Of a stretch of 64,000 nucleotides of DNA, positions 7,871-16,553 are shown piece by piece. The stretch is from positions 1 to 64,000 of the forward strand of contig JAFYLZ010000004.1 in NCBI GenBank assembly GCA_017556795.1, read 5' to 3'. This stretch comes from Candidatus Saccharimonadota bacterium (GTDB lineage Bacteria > Patescibacteriota > Saccharimonadia > Saccharimonadales > Saccharimonadaceae). The position numbers and the translations under genes are program-made. Positions within the stretch are counted from its first letter, which is position 1; every line of letters begins with the position of its first letter. The notes beneath the pieces are model-generated. The model was not told the origin of the DNA. It searched no databases and saw only the letters and a list, made by a program, of their open reading frames with translations.

Positions 7871-8485
7871 ATGAATAAATGGTTAGAATTAATTAGAAAA
7901 AGTGCGGGCGCGGCAGTTTTGATTGGGCTAGGGAACTTTGCGCTTTTAAAACTTGGTAATCCGCTTGGCCCAATCATTTTTGCCTTTGGGCTGCTTGGTG
8001 TTTGTTATCTGGGGCAGAACCTATTTACGGGGAAGTGTGGGTTTTTGTTCCAGGATAAGATTCCGGTACTAGATCTGCTGGTGATTTTGGTGGTCAACTT
8101 GGTGGCTGGCTATCTGGTTGGCATGGCATTTGCGGCGGCTGATCCAAGCATTGTGCCGGCAGCGAGCGACAAGGTAGCAAGCTGGGACTTCTCGATGGCC
8201 TACTTCATTAAATCCATACTCTGCGGCGTGGTGATGTATTTGGCGGTAGCAATCTATAAGAAGGGTTCGCCGCTTGGGATTATCTTTGGCATTCCACTCT
8301 TTATCTTCTGCGGTTTTCAGCACTGTATCGCTAACGTGATTACGATGGGTGTGGCAACTGGGTTCTCTTGGAGCTTGGCGCTTGCTGTGGCAGGGAACTT
8401 TGCCGGGTCGCTACTGATTTGGCTGCTGGCTGGCGAATATGGAAAAGTAACAACTAAAACCAAAATTAAAACGACGAAAAAATAG
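7871..8485 (+). CDS. Formate/nitrite transporter (FNT) family membrane protein
   Basis: 204 aa with about six hydrophobic segments. FNT hallmarks: GPIIFAFGLLGVCYLGQNLFTG near residues 33-57 (the NLFTG loop equivalent to ELFTG of FocA), the inverted-repeat partner CGFQHCIANVITMG with the central His of the FNT filter, and GNFAGSLLIW. FNT channels conduct small monovalent anions such as formate, lactate, nitrite or hydrosulfide. It is shorter than the usual 260-280 aa, with reduced termini. TAAGGAG overlaps the glmS stop, so it is the third gene of that operon. Export of a fermentation acid would fit a fermentative epibiont; that is inference. Confidence 0.8.
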   Translation: MNKWLELIRKSAGAAVLIGLGNFALLKLGNPLGPIIFAFGLLGVCYLGQNLFTGKCGFLFQDKIPVLDLLVILVVNLVAGYLVGMAFAAADPSIVPAASDKVASWDFSMAYFIKSILCGVVMYLAVAIYKKGSPLGIIFGIPLFIFCGFQHCIANVITMGVATGFSWSLALAVAGNFAGSLLIWLLAGEYGKVTTKTKIKTTKK

Positions 8486-8585
8486 TCACAAAAAGCTCTT
8501 GTTTTTTTGAAGCCGGAGTGATATATGTTAGTTAGAGTGTTTAGGGTTAAATAAAAATTACAAAACTTTAAAAGAGGGTCATATT

Positions 8586-11500
8586 ATGACGAGTAAGCAA
8601 ATTACCCGTTTTGTCATGTTAGAATTTTTGCGCGTTACAGCGGTTTTTGCTGTTGCGATTACGATTGCTGTATCTATTGGGCTCTCTTTGAAAAATACGT
8701 CTGCGCCGGCTGATCGTGTTGCCGATGCCGATAATGTTGAGCTTAGCCCACTAGTTAATATTAATGAATTGCCAGAAGAATTCATGGAAACTTATCTTAA
8801 TGATTATACGAAGTTGGCTTCTGGCGACAACAAGGAAAATATTTTGATTGTGGCTTCGGCTACTCCGCTTGCTGATACGTTTGGTGCGAAAACCGTGGTG
8901 TCGGCGGCGAATAACCAATATTTCTTGGAGTACGCTTCGAGTGAAGAAAAAGATTATGCGTTTGAACAAATCAGTGATTTGTCAGATGTAGATGTATATA
9001 AAAATGAAGAATGCTTACTCGACGACTTTGAATCGGATGGTGCTGGTAGCGCTGGCGGTTCGGATTATAATTCTTGGGGTATTGAAAAAATGGGTCTCGA
9101 TCACGCTTCCGAATTAGTCGAAAACTATTCTGGTAAGAGCGACATAGTGGTGGCAGTGATCGACTCCGGTCTTGACGTTAAAGCGTTTAATGAACAGTTT
9201 AGCGGTAAGTTGGCCGGTGAATATAATATATTGAATCCAGAACTTGGTTTGACCGACGAGGCTGGCCACGGTTCCCACGTGGCTGGAACTATTGCGGAAG
9301 GTACACCATCGAACGTGAAGATTTTTCCAGTGAAGATTTCTACTTACGGGAGTATGTATACGACGGATATTATTGCAGGGGTCGACTACGTGAATTATTA
9401 CACCGATGCTGACGTCGTGAATATGAGTTTGGGCGGCCCAAGTGCAGACCGAGCCGAGCATCTTTCTTTATCTGCGTTGTCGGCAAACAATACTACCATT
9501 GTGGCTGCTGCTGGAAACGATGGCATGGATATGCCATCGTATCCAGCAGCTTTCGATATGACGATTTCGGTTGCTGCGGTTGATTCAAGTTTGAATTTAG
9601 CAACTTTCTCCAACTATGGCTCGACGATTGATTTTGCTGCTCCTGGCGTTGATGTTTTTTCTATAGGCGGCAAGATGAGTGGCACTTCTATGGCGAGCCC
9701 ACACGTGGCGGCCGCTGCGGCTATCGCAAAGAGCTTTAATAAGTCGCTGACGCTTGAACAAGTTAAGGATTTCTTGAAGACTCGCACCATTGACTTGGGC
9801 GCCGAGGGTTGGGACCACCAGTTTGGTTATGGCTTTATTGATTTTAATGGCGCTTCGCTTTGTGTGAGCGGAGATTTATCTTGTGATGAATTTTCGATTT
9901 TGAGGGCGAAGAGAGAAAGTGGCATAGAGGTTGTTGACCCGGTTTTGACGCCATATAACTATGGTAGCGTAACGAACGTTTTGGCGACAAAGATGAAGGT
10001 ATATAACAGTGATGGGACTTACACAATTAATCCTTTAGGTGATTTTGGTACCGATGTTGAAATTTCCGGATACAACCCTTACGCTTCTGGCGAACAGACA
10101 GTCACGGTGTCTTATGGTGGTTTTACGGATAGTTTCCGCGTAACTAATCCAGGCTCTTGGGATAGTGGCTGGGAATATTATACCGAAGTTGACTTAACGG
10201 CGGAACACGAAGAGTTCACTTATTTAGGGACCTATTTTGACCACGGCCTAGACATTAAGACGCTTTATTTCCCAGAAAGGGTTGATGGGCACACTATAGA
10301 TGGTGTTGGCGGAAGAGGCTGTTTGTTTGGCGGTTCACAATGTGGTCGTCCGGATTCGGAAGACGCTAAGATTTATGAAACCTTTGTTTTGCCAGAGTCT
10401 ATAACAGCTATTGGCTATATGGGCTTAGCTGGCGATCGGGATGGCAATGAATATTTTAGCGATCTTCGACTTGAGAATCTTCATAAAATTGTTAGCCTTG
10501 CTCCAAAAATTAAAGTCTATGATAGTGGGTTGTCGTCCCTGTATGGCCTAGTTAGGATTGAAGGTAGGGTGGCTTTTGTTGAATCGTATTTTGCCGATGG
10601 GGATTCTAGTATGCGCACGTTGGATGGTTGGGGTGCTTTTCAGCAAGATAAATATCTAGAAGAGGTTACTTTGGCGGATGGAACTAAGTTTATCCCTACT
10701 GTTGCTTTTGGTAGTTGCGCCTCTTTGAAAACGATTGATCTTCCAGCCACCGTTGAAAGCATTGGGGGTGATGCTTTTAGCAATACTGGCCTTAGGAGAA
10801 TCGATCTTAGCGGCGTTACTCAAATTGAAGACGGTGCCTTCGAAGGAGCTAATCTTGAAGAGGTATATATTCCGGCTACACTGACGGACATCCGCGGAAA
10901 TGTTTTCAGCTCTAACGCTTATTTGTCGAGGATTGTTGTTGCTGATGGTAACCCGGTTTATGACAGCCGCGATGACAGCAATGCCGTTATCGAAACTTCT
11001 ACGAATAAAATGATTATCGGTACCAATAATACTGTTATTCCACAATCGGTTCGATCAATTGGCCAAAATGTGTTTAGCGGTTTGAGTCAACTCAATGAAC
11101 TGGTTGTGCCAGAAGGCGTAGAAAGTATAGGGGCATTCGCTTTTAATAGAGTGGTGAGCCAAAAAGTAGTTCTTCCGCGTTCATTGAATAATTTTGATGA
11201 GGTGGCCGTCATTGGTGGTGCATATGTCGTCTTCTGGGTTCATGATGATACCTACGCCAAGGATAGAGTGGCTGAGCTCGGGTTGCCATATGTCTTGATT
11301 GGTCATACGGAAGATAACTACATAAGAATTTATGATTATGGAACCGTGTTGCTTGATGAAAACTACACATTTACTGCTACTGAGAAAATTACGCCAGACA
11401 AATTGGTGATAGTGGTCTACTATTATGACGCTACGACTGGCGAGGCATTTGAATATCCTGAGGTTATTGAAGACTACGAAGTCATTTATAACGAAGGTCG

Positions 11501-12899
11501 CAGCGAGTCGCTATTGGGTGGCTATAACTACGTCGTCCTTAAGTTCGACACCGGATTTGGTTATAAAGGTCTTACAGTTGAGGGCGCCTTTATGGCGGCT
11601 AAGTTAACTCCGGAATTTGAAATTCCGACCGGTTTGTCTGCCTATGCTGGGGAGCCACTGGCCAATGTAGCACTGCCGGAGGGATTCTCTTGGATTGATG
11701 ATGGTGAATTTGTTGAAGAATCGAAGACGGAATACTTGGCAAGGTTTAGTGCGGGAGACAGTAACTATAATGATGTGTATGGCATCCCGATTCCTATAGA
11801 AGTCATAGTCGGAACGACGTTTGTCGAGATCTTCCCAGATGCGAATTTGCGAAGTTGCATTTTGAACGAGCTGAACGACGGTGGTGCTGAGATAACGGAA
11901 GACAATATTAATCTGGACGACGTTTATGGACTAACTAGCCTGACGTGTGTTCCTGAAAATGAATCCGAAAAGATTGTTAATGCACGCGGTATTGAAAAAT
12001 TGACTGCGCTAGAGTCGCTTGATCTTTCCGGAAATGCAATCGAAAAAATAAATTTGAAAAACAATACTGCTCTTGAAAGCCTTGATTTGCTTGGTAATAG
12101 TCTGGAGAAAATCGATCTTTCCAACAATACCGCACTAGACTACCTTGCAGTTAACGAAGTATTTATCAATACTTCTGCCTATGCTGAATATATTTACGAT
12201 GGGGAAGATGCGCAATTAGTTATGGATATTTCTGGGCTTGGTTTCTTGAAGCCTGGGGCGTTCTCGGTGGGTGACGCGACATACAATCCAGAGACTGGCT
12301 ATATCTTCTTTGGCGATGAAGCAACGGAATATATAACGAGGGGCGGTATCTATTCTGGAGCTGTGATTGCTCAGTATACTTCTTCTGGCGAAATTGTCCA
12401 ATATACTATTGGCGGTCATCCTCGCAATGTTTATGTGAATCTTTATGCTGATGGAGCAAGCCTTGGTCTGCTAGATTTGGGCGGCGCAAGAAATAAAAGC
12501 TTCTTCACCGGAGAGAGAATGAAAAAACGAGACTTTATCAGCTTGGTTGCACAAGTTTCTAATTTGAGCGCGGACTATGTCCTGGAAAACATGGTAAGGC
12601 TTGCGGGGGTCGACGATGAATATATCGTGGTTGGCCAGGACGATCTTGAGTTTACTCTCTATTTTGAAAACTTGAGGACCAAGAAGGCTATGCCGGTTGA
12701 CCCAGATACTCCAGATACGCCTACCGACGACGATGACGATGATGATCCTGCGGTGCCAAACACCGGACGAGGGTTCTTGGCAAACTTTGGCATTTATCAG
12801 CCACTTGCCGCTACCGTTCCTATTATGATGTTCTTCGTAATTCGCCTTGCTCGCAAATCTCGCAAGCAAAAGACTAGCCGCGAACACGGCGTGAGATAA
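8586..12899 (+). CDS. Surface subtilase (S8) with leucine-rich repeats and VPNTG anchor
   Basis: 1437-aa modular exoprotein. An N-terminal signal or anchor helix spans residues 14-34. The S8 peptidase domain has Asp193 (VAVIDSGLD), His228 (GHGSHVAG), oxyanion Asn311 (AAAGNDG) and Ser368 (GTSMASPHVA), all present, so it is likely active. Beyond about residue 420 come a beta-rich region, BspA-type LRR_5 repeats (about 690-870, such as LKTIDLPATVESIGGDAF), further beta domains, and a short internalin-type LRR block near 1140 (LESLDLSGNAIEKI). The tail has a PDTPDTP spacer, an Asp run, VPNTG at 1390-1394, a hydrophobic stretch and a final RLARKSRKQK: a sortase-type sorting signal. A sortase is encoded at 47434-48558. 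Probable adhesin-protease acting on the host surface. Confidence 0.9.
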   Translation: MTSKQITRFVMLEFLRVTAVFAVAITIAVSIGLSLKNTSAPADRVADADNVELSPLVNINELPEEFMETYLNDYTKLASGDNKENILIVASATPLADTFGAKTVVSAANNQYFLEYASSEEKDYAFEQISDLSDVDVYKNEECLLDDFESDGAGSAGGSDYNSWGIEKMGLDHASELVENYSGKSDIVVAVIDSGLDVKAFNEQFSGKLAGEYNILNPELGLTDEAGHGSHVAGTIAEGTPSNVKIFPVKISTYGSMYTTDIIAGVDYVNYYTDADVVNMSLGGPSADRAEHLSLSALSANNTTIVAAAGNDGMDMPSYPAAFDMTISVAAVDSSLNLATFSNYGSTIDFAAPGVDVFSIGGKMSGTSMASPHVAAAAAIAKSFNKSLTLEQVKDFLKTRTIDLGAEGWDHQFGYGFIDFNGASLCVSGDLSCDEFSILRAKRESGIEVVDPVLTPYNYGSVTNVLATKMKVYNSDGTYTINPLGDFGTDVEISGYNPYASGEQTVTVSYGGFTDSFRVTNPGSWDSGWEYYTEVDLTAEHEEFTYLGTYFDHGLDIKTLYFPERVDGHTIDGVGGRGCLFGGSQCGRPDSEDAKIYETFVLPESITAIGYMGLAGDRDGNEYFSDLRLENLHKIVSLAPKIKVYDSGLSSLYGLVRIEGRVAFVESYFADGDSSMRTLDGWGAFQQDKYLEEVTLADGTKFIPTVAFGSCASLKTIDLPATVESIGGDAFSNTGLRRIDLSGVTQIEDGAFEGANLEEVYIPATLTDIRGNVFSSNAYLSRIVVADGNPVYDSRDDSNAVIETSTNKMIIGTNNTVIPQSVRSIGQNVFSGLSQLNELVVPEGVESIGAFAFNRVVSQKVVLPRSLNNFDEVAVIGGAYVVFWVHDDTYAKDRVAELGLPYVLIGHTEDNYIRIYDYGTVLLDENYTFTATEKITPDKLVIVVYYYDATTGEAFEYPEVIEDYEVIYNEGRSESLLGGYNYVVLKFDTGFGYKGLTVEGAFMAAKLTPEFEIPTGLSAYAGEPLANVALPEGFSWIDDGEFVEESKTEYLARFSAGDSNYNDVYGIPIPIEVIVGTTFVEIFPDANLRSCILNELNDGGAEITEDNINLDDVYGLTSLTCVPENESEKIVNARGIEKLTALESLDLSGNAIEKINLKNNTALESLDLLGNSLEKIDLSNNTALDYLAVNEVFINTSAYAEYIYDGEDAQLVMDISGLGFLKPGAFSVGDATYNPETGYIFFGDEATEYITRGGIYSGAVIAQYTSSGEIVQYTIGGHPRNVYVNLYADGASLGLLDLGGARNKSFFTGERMKKRDFISLVAQVSNLSADYVLENMVRLAGVDDEYIVVGQDDLEFTLYFENLRTKKAMPVDPDTPDTPTDDDDDDDPAVPNTGRGFLANFGIYQPLAATVPIMMFFVIRLARKSRKQKTSREHGVR

Positions 12900-12910
12900 G
12901 GAATACGGAA

Positions 12911-13972
12911 ATGGAAGAATTAAGGATTGCGAATTCTGAGGTCATGGCTGGCTCGCAAGAGCAAAAAGAGTCAATGGAGCAGCCTTTTGATAAGGAAATC
13001 ATCGATAGTCTAAACAATTACTGTGAAAATTTGGAAAATGAGCAGAGAAGGGAATTTGCAGATCAGCCAGACATGCTCTCGAAGCTCAATGTGCATTTTC
13101 CAACCGTCTGGCATGTTGCCAAACAGATGGACCCGGAGAACAAAACTTTGCATCTTGCGGCGCGCTTTCACGATTATGGTCGAGCAGTTCAATTTAGAAA
13201 AAGTGGTACGTTTAATGATGGAACGCTAGGTTCAGAATTTGACCATCACGTGCTTGGCGAACAGGCTTTTACGGATGATGCGTTGGCGGTTCTTGCCGGG
13301 GCCGTTCCGGAAATGGCGTTGGTAGAAAGCGAGCGTTCTGGGGTGTTGCTTGCGGTGCAGTCTACTATTAAGTTGCATGGCATGAAAGGGAAGGCTTTTT
13401 CTGAGGACTTTGCCGAACTAGAGGCTAAGTATCCAGGGGTGGCGGAAATTGTCGATAAGGTGTCAGTAATTGACGATATTGCCAACGGAACGCAGTGCGT
13501 AAACTATCTGCTACGCGAAGGACAAGAGTGGGCTAAGAACGTATCGAAGGGCGGGTTTATTCCTGACGAAAACGCTACGAGCAAAGACGTTACGCCGCAC
13601 GTAATGGAACTACTCCGCGATGCGACGAGCTTTAATCGTAACGCGGAATGTAAAACCTATCCAGATTATTATCTGTTTGGCGCGTTTTTGGCGGCTAGGA
13701 ACTTGAAAAATCCTAAGACGCGCGACTTGACCATAGAAGCTATGAATATGCCGGTGATGATGATGTCTTATGCTGCAAAGAAAGAAATGGTGGACGGGGA
13801 AGAGAAGACGGTGAACGTATTAGTGTCTGAAAGTTTTCCAAACACGATGGAGGCGTTTAAGCATCTCTTTGAAAGTGAGATAAATCCAGATGACGCCAAA
13901 GAGGCTTACTCTATTCTAGAGAATTATTACAAATATGGAACACCGGATAACCCTGAGCAAAAACAGGGGTAG
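12911..13972 (+). CDS. HD-domain phosphohydrolase-like protein
   Basis: 353 aa. Metal-binding HD residues are visible in order: His in VHFPTVWHVAKQM, the HD pair in ARFHDYGRAVQF, and a double His in EFDHHVLGEQAF. This is the order H...HD...HH seen in HD-superfamily phosphohydrolases. The C-terminal half (DNA-independent, all-helical by eye) is not recognised. Substrate unknown; nucleotides or cyclic dinucleotides are family possibilities. The ATG lies 11 nt after the subtilase stop with GGAA upstream, so the two genes probably share a transcript, ended by a terminator at 13994. Confidence 0.7.
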   Translation: MEELRIANSEVMAGSQEQKESMEQPFDKEIIDSLNNYCENLENEQRREFADQPDMLSKLNVHFPTVWHVAKQMDPENKTLHLAARFHDYGRAVQFRKSGTFNDGTLGSEFDHHVLGEQAFTDDALAVLAGAVPEMALVESERSGVLLAVQSTIKLHGMKGKAFSEDFAELEAKYPGVAEIVDKVSVIDDIANGTQCVNYLLREGQEWAKNVSKGGFIPDENATSKDVTPHVMELLRDATSFNRNAECKTYPDYYLFGAFLAARNLKNPKTRDLTIEAMNMPVMMMSYAAKKEMVDGEEKTVNVLVSESFPNTMEAFKHLFESEINPDDAKEAYSILENYYKYGTPDNPEQKQG

Positions 13973-13993
13973 CGATTGACTTTTCGCTTTAAG

Positions 13994-14018
13994 AAGACCC
14001 GCTTTGCCGGGTCTTTTT
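13994..14018 (+). terminator. Terminator after the HD gene
   Basis: AAGACCCG/CGGGTCTT stem with a 6-nt loop and T6 tail. Confidence 0.9.
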
Positions 14019-14049
14019 TACGAATCAAAAAATGGACTCTCGTCCAATG

Positions 14050-14067
14050 TGGCTCCCGGGACTGGAC
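14050..14067. repeat. 18-bp partial copy of the tRNA-Asn 3' end
   Basis: TGGCTCCCGGGACTGGAC is identical to 14238-14255, which is the CCA end, acceptor strand and T-stem of the tRNA-Asn gene. The two copies are in direct orientation 188 bp apart. This resembles the att-type duplication left by integration at a tRNA 3' end, although the DNA between is too short to carry a gene. Confidence 0.6.
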
Positions 14068-14068
14068 A

Positions 14069-14093
14069 ATGCTTTTTGCTTTGCAAAAAGCAT
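14069..14093. repeat. Perfect 11-bp hairpin between the tRNA-Asn end copies
   Basis: ATGCTTTTTGC and GCAAAAAGCAT with a TTT loop. A second perfect hairpin follows at 14114-14141 (AAAAATCCAAA / TTTGGATTTTT). The 14019-14195 stretch otherwise shows no coding potential. Confidence 0.65.
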
Positions 14094-14195
14094 AACGCCG
14101 GGCGTCGGCTCAAAAAAATCCAAAACAAGATTTGGATTTTTATTCGCCTCCTACGGCGTCCGAACCTTCGGTTCTTTGTCTAGTCTCCAAAAGTA

Positions 14196-14238
14196 ATGAA
14201 TAAAAAATAATGCCTTCCAGGCATTCTTTTTTATTCAT
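14196..14238 (-). terminator. Long-stem terminator of tRNA-Asn
   Basis: AATGCC/GGCATT core extended by A6/T6 and by ATGAAT/ATTCAT, giving a stem of about 20 bp. It lies directly after the tRNA CCA end on the minus strand and would also stop + strand reading. Confidence 0.8.
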
Positions 14239-14312
14239 GGCTCCCGGGACTGGACTCGAACCAGCAACCTCGAAGTTAACAGCTTCTTGCTCCACCATTG
14301 AGCTACCCGGGA
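14238..14312 (-). tRNA. tRNA-Asn (GTT)
   Basis: On the minus strand the acceptor TCCCGGG pairs with CCCGGGA, followed by discriminator G and an encoded CCA. The D-stem is GCTC/GAGC. The anticodon loop is CTGTTAA with anticodon GTT. The T-arm is CTGG-TTCGAGT-CCAG. A 27-43 A-G mismatch is the only irregularity. Confidence 0.95.
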
Positions 14313-14320
14313 ATGGGTCT

Positions 14321-14350
14321 ATTATAGCATATTTTTCGGTTTTGTGATAA
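14321..14350 (-). promoter_or_regulatory. Promoter of tRNA-Asn
   Basis: On the minus strand TTATCA, an 18-bp spacer, and TGC plus TATAAT (14321-14326), ending 8 nt before the tRNA. Confidence 0.7.
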
Positions 14351-14423
14351 AATAATAGAAGTTTTTAAGAAGGCGACGCCGGCTGAGATTTTATTACGGC
14401 CAAAAAGTCGAGAAAGGAAGCTG

Positions 14424-16196
14424 ATGGACGAGCAGAAAAAAGTCATTCAAATTGCTGGCTCAATTACGGTAGATGAACTCGCTAAAGCCCTGGGGCTTTC
14501 GGTGACGTCGCTGATTGGTGAGCTTTTCAAAAATGGTATCGTAGCGACGATTAATCAACGTCTTGATTTTGAGACCGCTTCGATCATTATCGATGAACTT
14601 GGTATGGAGAACGTGGTGCTCGAGCGCAAGAACACTGCAACCAAGACCTCTGATATTAGGCACGAACTCTCCGATAAGGCAATCGCACGTCCACCGGTGG
14701 TGGCGGTGATGGGTCACGTCGACCATGGTAAGACGACCCTGCTTGATACTTTGCTCGGTAAAAAGACCGCCGAAGGTGAGGCTGGTGGTATTACTCAGCA
14801 CATTTCGGCTTATCAGTTGAAACACGAGGATCGCTGGATTACTTTCCTCGATACCCCTGGTCATGAGGCTTTTGCGGCAATTCGCCAACACGGCGCAATG
14901 CTGACTGATATCGTGGTGATTGTGGTGGCAGCCGACGATGGCGTCAAACCGCAGACCGTAGAGGCAATTAAGTTCGCACAGAGCGCAAACGCTAAGATTA
15001 TCGTAGCAATCAACAAGATTGACCGCGATGGCGCCGATGTGCCACGCACGATGGCTGACCTTTCTCAACACGGTTTGCAGCCAGAGGAATGGGGTGGTGA
15101 TATCGTGATGGTGCCGATTTCGGCTAAGGTTGGTACTAACCTCGACAAGTTGCTCGACATGATTCTTTTAACTGCTGATATTGAAGAGCTCAAGGCTGAC
15201 GTTGATATACCAGCTGAGGGTCTCGTAATTGAATCCCACATGGAAACTGGCCGTGGTTCAGTGGTGAACTTGCTCGTGACCGGTGGGGAACTGAAAGTTG
15301 GTGAGTATATTGTGGCCGGTTCGACCTACGGTAAAATCCGCACCATGCTAGATTGGCGTGGTAAACCAAAGGGCAAGGCTACCCCATCTATCCCTGTAAC
15401 GATTACTGGTTTTAAGGATTTGCCGAGCTTTGGTGATCGCTTCGTAGAAGTTGCCGATGAAAAGACCGCTCGCAAGATGTCTCTCCTTAACGCACAAGCG
15501 ATGGCTGACGAGTCTGCCTCGGCTAACGTTACTTCGACTGATCTTCTCCGTATGATGAACACCGCTGATAATTCGAAAGTCTTTAACGTGATTATTAAGG
15601 GCGACGTGCTCGGCTCGGTGACCTCGGTAGTTGATTCTTTGAAATTGATTGATACTAAGGGCGAAATTACTCTCAACATTGTTTCGACCGGCGTCGGTGA
15701 CATCAACGAAAACGATGTCTACATGGCGGCTGGCGAGAACACCGTGGTTTATGGCTTTAACGTGTCGGTGCCAATCAACATCTCAAAGATGGCGGCACGT
15801 GACGGTGTGCCGATTAAGACTTACAAAGTGATTTATGAATTGCTCGATGATGCCAAGCACGAAATGGAGAACTTGCTCGACGCTGAGGTCGTGGAAGAAG
15901 ACCAAGGCGAAATGAAGATTAAGGGCGTGTTTAGGACCGAAAAGACTTCGATTATTGCTGGTGGCGAAGTGCTAACTGGCGTAGTGAAACCTGGCATGCT
16001 CGCTCGTGTGATTCGCGATAAGACTTATATTGGCGAGGTTGAAGTGACTTCTGTCCAGAAGGAAAAGATGGACGTGAAAGAGTTGGCCGCTGGTGAAACT
16101 GGTGGTTTGGCGCTAAAGACCGAGCATAAAATTACGGTTGAACTTAATGACCGCTTGAAATTCTTCACTCGTGAGATGAAGAAGAAAACGTTGTAG
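14424..16196 (+). CDS. infB: Translation initiation factor IF-2
   Basis: 590-aa IF-2, the GTPase that places fMet-tRNA on the 30S subunit and promotes subunit joining. A short IF2_N module (residues about 5-55) precedes the G domain with G1 GHVDHGKTT, G3 DTPGHEAF, G4 NKID and G5 SAK. Domains II-IV follow, with the C-terminal fMet-binding barrel. It lacks the long N-terminal extension of proteobacterial IF-2, as is typical of reduced genomes. The ATG is preceded by GAAAGGAAG. A TGATAAAAT-type -10 lies upstream near 14345-14353. Fmt and Def, which make and then remove fMet, are encoded nearby on the other strand. Confidence 0.97.
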   Translation: MDEQKKVIQIAGSITVDELAKALGLSVTSLIGELFKNGIVATINQRLDFETASIIIDELGMENVVLERKNTATKTSDIRHELSDKAIARPPVVAVMGHVDHGKTTLLDTLLGKKTAEGEAGGITQHISAYQLKHEDRWITFLDTPGHEAFAAIRQHGAMLTDIVVIVVAADDGVKPQTVEAIKFAQSANAKIIVAINKIDRDGADVPRTMADLSQHGLQPEEWGGDIVMVPISAKVGTNLDKLLDMILLTADIEELKADVDIPAEGLVIESHMETGRGSVVNLLVTGGELKVGEYIVAGSTYGKIRTMLDWRGKPKGKATPSIPVTITGFKDLPSFGDRFVEVADEKTARKMSLLNAQAMADESASANVTSTDLLRMMNTADNSKVFNVIIKGDVLGSVTSVVDSLKLIDTKGEITLNIVSTGVGDINENDVYMAAGENTVVYGFNVSVPINISKMAARDGVPIKTYKVIYELLDDAKHEMENLLDAEVVEEDQGEMKIKGVFRTEKTSIIAGGEVLTGVVKPGMLARVIRDKTYIGEVEVTSVQKEKMDVKELAAGETGGLALKTEHKITVELNDRLKFFTREMKKKTL

Positions 16197-16209
16197 AACA
16201 AAACGGTTG

Positions 16210-16218
16210 TGCTATAAT
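16210..16218 (+). promoter_or_regulatory. Leaderless promoter of the 16225 gene
   Basis: TGCTATAAT ends 6 nt before the ATG at 16225; no SD. Confidence 0.78.
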
Positions 16219-16224
16219 CAAGAT

Positions 16225-16521
16225 ATGAAACCAATTGATGAAGCTTTTTTGGCGGAAGTGGGTCTTGCCGCGATGCCGGAACAAAAGAAACGAGATTTTC
16301 TAGCTTTCGTACAAGAAGAGCTGGAGGTGCGCATTGGCGAACGCATCGCAAAAGGTTTGCCAGAAGTTAAGTTGAACGAATTTGATATGATTACTGATCG
16401 CGAAGAAGCGACCAAGTGGCTCGAGGCCAACCGTCCTGATTATCGCGAGATTGTCGAGCGTACGATTAGGGAACTTAAAGAAGAAATTCGCGCAAATAGT
16501 TCAAAACTGATGAACATGTAA
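16225..16521 (+). CDS. Small helical protein, DUF5663-like
   Basis: 98 aa, probably all helical. The frame opens at 16207, but that start would sit inside the -10 box, so I use ATG 16225 (MKPIDEAFLAEVGL). The segment LGL/VGL-A-MPEQKKRDFLAFVQEELEVRIGERIAKGLPE resembles DUF5663, a short helical domain frequent in Patescibacteria; this is a recollection and tentative. Leaderless promoter upstream and terminator just after the stop make it monocistronic. Function unknown. Confidence 0.7.
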   Translation: MKPIDEAFLAEVGLAAMPEQKKRDFLAFVQEELEVRIGERIAKGLPEVKLNEFDMITDREEATKWLEANRPDYREIVERTIRELKEEIRANSSKLMNM

Positions 16522-16523
16522 TT

Positions 16524-16553
16524 AAAATAGAGCGTCTAGGCGCTCTATTTTTT
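16524..16553. terminator. Bidirectional terminator, overlaps end of fmt
   Basis: AAATAGAGCG and CGCTCTATTT with a TCTAGG loop, flanked by A- and T-runs. It ends the 16225 gene on + and fmt on -; the fmt stop lies inside it. Confidence 0.85.

Noticed and set aside
8486-8585. Terminator between the FNT gene and the subtilase
   Set aside because: AAAAAGCTCTTGTTTTTTT has A/T runs but no GC stem; read-through or a weak site is equally likely.
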